Shown here one piece after another: positions 62,000-64,000 of a stretch of DNA of 64,000 nt; positions within the stretch are counted from its first letter, which is position 1, and each line of letters begins with the position of its first letter. Made by a program: the position numbers and the translations under genes. The notes beneath the pieces are model-generated. The model did no database searches. It had not been told where the DNA came from and saw nothing but the letters and a program-made list of their open reading frames with translations. Source of the stretch: Jatrophihabitans sp. GAS493 (lineage in GTDB: Bacteria; Actinomycetota; Actinomycetes; Mycobacteriales; Jatrophihabitantaceae); contig NZ_LT907982.1 in assembly GCF_900230215.1 (NCBI RefSeq), positions 2,294,001 through 2,358,000 on the forward strand, given 5' to 3'.

Positions 62000-64000
62000 G
62001 TGGCTGCTCCTCGCTTGTTTTCAACGCGCCCTCGTTCAGTTTTTAAGCTTCGTCATCGGACCGCGAAGCAGGTTCGGCGTTGGGTTTCGGCTCTGCTGGT
62101 GCCGGTAGTTGTGATGTCGCTGGCGGTCGGGGTGGAGGCTGCGGTGCAGCTGCACAACGCAGCTCCAGCGGCAGCGGATGCGTCAACCGGCACAGCGGGG
62201 ACGTTCGTTCCGTTGCCGCCCGGTCGCATTCTGAATACGTTGGCGCCGGTAAATAAGCTGGTGGCATCGACGTGGCGCAACGTCCAGATTACGGGTGTTG
62301 TGAATGTGCCGTCGACTGGGGTGTCGGCGGTGGCGGTGACGCTCACGGTCTCCAACTACGCCACGACGGGTCTGCTGTATGCCGTTCCGCAAGCAGCGGC
62401 ACCGGTTACTCCGCCGGTGGTCCTGGTGAACTACAACTACACCACCACAGGCCCGCCGACGATGAACTCCGCGATCGTTGCGTTGAACCAGTCGAACGGC
62501 CAGATATCGGTCGAGGCGACAACGGCGGCCGATCTGATCATTGATGTGCAGGGGTATTACACGGCGTCCTCCGGCGGGAGCGGGACCGCACCGGGCGGGT
62601 ACGTGCCGGTCGCTCAGACCCGAATCGGAAGCACGACGACGGGCAGCGTGAACTTCAGCCCGTCCACGGTCGGCAAGATTGCCAATGGTTCTGACCTCAT
62701 CGTGACCGTCCCGACGAGCGTCGTCCCGACCGGAGCGTCCTCGGTGTTCGCGAACATCACGGCCACGAGCTACGCGACGACCGATTCGCATTACCTCACG
62801 CCGTACCTGCCGACCGGCACCCCCGGTGTTGGGTCGCTGAATATCATGCCGAACGTCACCACGTCGATCGGCGCCGCGATCGACATTAGCGACACAACAC
62901 GGCAGTTCGTGTTGCGGGTGAACGGTGCAGGAGCAGCAATCGATATCTCCGTTGACATCGAGGGTTACTTCGCTGCGGCGGCGCCGTCTGGGTCGTTCAC
63001 CCCGGGCGTAGCGCGAGTGTTCGACAGCCGGGCAGGAGCTGCGGTACTCGCCGGCGCAACTACCACGGTGCAGGTAGCTGGTGTGGCTGGAGTCCCGGTG
63101 GCCGGGTCCGGTATCGAGGCGGTAGCGGCAAACCTCACCGTCATCAGCCCCACCGCAGCGGGATCACTGGTCGCCTACGCCGATGACCAGTCCGCCCCGG
63201 CCGGCCTCGCGTCGTTGACGTTCAGCACTGCAGGTGGTGCGCACGGCAACCTGATGAACGTGCAACTCGGCGCCGACGGCGGTATCAAGGTGACGAATAA
63301 CAGCACCGGTACGCTTCATTTCCTCATCGACCTGGAGGGTTGGTATCAGGGCGGCCAGGTCATCGCCAACGGCCAGATCCGCACCGAACGAGCAGTGACT
63401 CTGCACCCGACGCAGGTCAGCAGCAACGTCACGGGCGTGCAGTACCGCTACCGCATCGGAGCTCTGCCGGCGACGGCGTTTACCGATGTGCCGAACACCA
63501 GCCTGTCACTCGTCGGCGGCGCCGGCGGTGCGACACCGGCACCGGGCCCGGTGTCAGCCACTGCGTCCTACCTCTGGGATCTATCGACAACGTCAGCACT
63601 TGGCACACCGCTCAGCGACACGCTGGTGCAGGTCGAAGGGTGCTTCACCGTCACCGGGTCCTCGACGGTGGTCTGCTCCCCACCGCAGGACCTGATGTAC
63701 ACGGCCGCGTTCGACGACTCCCACGCCACCACCGACGCCGGGCCGGGGACGGTGTCGCTGCAGAACGGTGACTACCGTGTCTCCGCCACCGACGTCGACG
63801 TCACCGCCTACCTCGGTGACCTGACCGTCAACCGCAGCCTCACCACGTTGTACCCGGCGGCGGAGAACGCGGACACCACCGGTCAGCTCAACCAGGCCGG
63901 TGTCTTCGGTCCGGGCTGGACCGCGGGGCTTCCGCAGCCTGACGCTGGTGCAGCGGACGTCACCATCAGCGCGCCGGCCAACTCCGGGTATGTGAACCTG
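62000..64000 (+). CDS. Large secreted RHS-like protein, N-terminal part (runs off the window)
   Basis: An uninterrupted 667-codon frame starting at GTG behind AAGGA. The N-terminus (basic residues, then SALLVPVVVMSLAVG and APAAAD) is a signal peptide. Four or so beta-rich repeats follow, each starting near a FVPLPPGRIL or FTPGVARVFD motif and ending near IDVQGYY or DIEGYF. After about residue 570, VSLQNGDYRVSATDVDVTAYLGDLTV and VFGPGWTAGLP resemble the entry to the RHS/YD-repeat shell of actinobacterial RHS proteins. The rest of the gene, including any toxin tip, is outside the window. Confidence 0.75.
   Translation, partial: MAAPRLFSTRPRSVFKLRHRTAKQVRRWVSALLVPVVVMSLAVGVEAAVQLHNAAPAAADASTGTAGTFVPLPPGRILNTLAPVNKLVASTWRNVQITGVVNVPSTGVSAVAVTLTVSNYATTGLLYAVPQAAAPVTPPVVLVNYNYTTTGPPTMNSAIVALNQSNGQISVEATTAADLIIDVQGYYTASSGGSGTAPGGYVPVAQTRIGSTTTGSVNFSPSTVGKIANGSDLIVTVPTSVVPTGASSVFANITATSYATTDSHYLTPYLPTGTPGVGSLNIMPNVTTSIGAAIDISDTTRQFVLRVNGAGAAIDISVDIEGYFAAAAPSGSFTPGVARVFDSRAGAAVLAGATTTVQVAGVAGVPVAGSGIEAVAANLTVISPTAAGSLVAYADDQSAPAGLASLTFSTAGGAHGNLMNVQLGADGGIKVTNNSTGTLHFLIDLEGWYQGGQVIANGQIRTERAVTLHPTQVSSNVTGVQYRYRIGALPATAFTDVPNTSLSLVGGAGGATPAPGPVSATASYLWDLSTTSALGTPLSDTLVQVEGCFTVTGSSTVVCSPPQDLMYTAAFDDSHATTDAGPGTVSLQNGDYRVSATDVDVTAYLGDLTVNRSLTTLYPAAENADTTGQLNQAGVFGPGWTAGLPQPDAGAADVTISAPANSGYVNL

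Overview
The window comes from a high-GC actinobacterium. From position 1 to about 37.7 kb it carries ordinary chromosomal genes. The stretch from about 10.5 to 26.9 kb has the same gene content as the mycobacterial Rv2465c-Rv2478c neighbourhood: ssb paralogue, EttA, alpha-glucosidase, truncated haemoglobin GlbO, HNH protein, CtaJ, DUF5130, PepN, Rv2466c-like thiol protein and RpiB. A DtxR/IdeR-type iron box, a CtaJ-type oxidase subunit and the Rv2466c-like protein also fit Actinomycetia. Genus cannot be set from the sequence; a Frankia/Jatrophihabitans/Nakamurella-like lineage is only a guess.

Layout. 0-10.3 kb: LanC-like protein, small enzymes, ClC channel, glutamate decarboxylase, tRNA-Arg(TCT), GlxA-type regulator and a Bcr/CflA exporter. 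10.5-27.1 kb: the conserved block above, plus MscS channel, bacterioferritin with its ferredoxin under an iron box, secreted lipase, peroxiredoxin, TetR regulator and CtaG-like protein. 27.2-33.9 kb: a heterodimeric ABC exporter, an amidohydrolase, an acetyltransferase and a cupin. 34-37.7 kb: two small genes, a repeat-rich promoter region and a large LAL/LuxR ATPase regulator.

At 37.76 kb the 3' half of a tRNA-Gly(TCC) gene marks an attachment scar. To its right lies a plasmid- or ICE-like accessory region reaching at least 52.6 kb and probably further. After a gene-poor stretch with a DUF6414 gene and a cluster of eight TTGTGCCGAC boxes (40.66-41.07 kb), a one-directional module at 42.6-51.7 kb encodes a ParB-family protein, an ArdC-type antirestriction protein, ParA with a small partner, a Pycsar-effector-like membrane protein, four tandem micro-proteins, SSB and a prepilin peptidase. 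Two features dominate it. One is a palindrome, TATCGGnnCCGATA, placed just before most genes. The other is a set of three paralogous, covarying, multi-hairpin repeats of about 190-200 nt, placed ahead of the parB operon, ardC and ssb. The arrangement recalls the leading region of conjugative plasmids, where single-stranded hairpin promoters drive ssb and antirestriction genes, and is the best candidate for an undescribed system. No integrase, relaxase or complete tRNA-Gly was found, so the far end of the element is outside the window or lost.

52.6-57.2 kb holds small accessory genes (zinc-finger-like proteins, a HEPN-like protein, hydrolase, acetyltransferase). 57.6-64 kb carries an alkyl sulfatase gene broken by one extra base in a G run, a BASS-type transporter, a DUF389 membrane protein and the start of a large secreted RHS-like protein that runs off the window.
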